Source of the DNA: an uncultured Bacillota bacterium
GTDB lineage: Bacteria; Bacillota_I; Bacilli_A; RF39; UBA660
DNA: 14,027 nt
NCBI GenBank assembly: GCA_947165195.1
Contig: CAMUZJ010000022.1
Coordinates: forward strand, 1 to 14,027
Direction: 5' to 3'
Numbering within the stretch: the first letter of the stretch is position 1; each line of letters opens with the position of its first letter. This document shows, in pieces, positions 13,992 to 14,027 of the stretch. Made by a program: the position numbers and the translations under genes. Under the pieces are notes generated by a model. The model was not told the DNA's origin and did no database searches. It saw only the letters and a list, made by a program, of their open reading frames with translations.

Positions 13992-14027
13992 GTATTAACT
14001 AATACATTAGAATAATCTATCCATAAA

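Noticed and set aside
1..14027. CRISPR array, insertion sequence, phage or attachment site
   Set aside because: No regularly spaced direct repeats, transposase, integrase or flanking duplications were seen; the tRNA 3' end is not duplicated within the window.

Overview
The window is a very AT-rich chromosomal segment from a low-GC Bacillota, most likely an uncultured gut-type lineage of the Bacilli/RF39/Mycoplasmatota-related kind. Support: extended -10 sigma-A promoters, strong purine-rich ribosome binding sites, an elongator tRNA-Met almost identical to the Bacillus form, U-tailed hairpin terminators, and housekeeping genes (deoD, rarA) of Bacillota type. TGA is a real stop (it ends deoD), so the genetic code is standard rather than the mycoplasma code. 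Lineage placement is inference.

Layout. 1-433: decayed C-terminal half of a CmpB-type putative ABC permease. 441-2254: consensus promoter, a pentapeptide-repeat-like protein, a YcxB-like membrane protein and a perfect-stem terminator. 2266-2486 (minus): an unrecognised small gene that can be read only by changing frame twice; one change sits at a 4-bp tandem duplication. 2591-7384: a giant MMPL/RND-family exporter (1347 aa, with about nine degenerate ~75-84-aa repeats in its second extracytoplasmic loop), then purine-nucleoside phosphorylase deoD. 7453-8853: the most unusual gene, a ClpX-like AAA+ protein whose Walker A, Walker B and arginine-finger positions are all degenerate, while the pore-loop Tyr and the IGF tripeptide (ClpP-docking loop in ClpX) remain. 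8869-9219 (minus): a convergent 116-aa protein of unknown function. 9292-9497: tRNA-Met with its own promoter and terminator. 9498-9797: no convincing gene, one orphan terminator-like hairpin and a promoter. 9798-12428: a secreted, apparently wall-anchored lipase-like alpha/beta hydrolase. 12561-13883: rarA. 13884-14027: a possible 20-codon remnant resembling the start of a Panacea/SocA-type gene, and a terminator.

The genes do not form one obvious pathway. Most have their own promoter and are short transcription units, with read-through possible for the first pair (507-2222) and from the exporter into deoD. The leader of the ClpX-like gene could pair with its own ribosome binding site, but only in read-through RNA coming from deoD. 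The best candidate for undescribed biology is that ClpX-like pseudo-ATPase.
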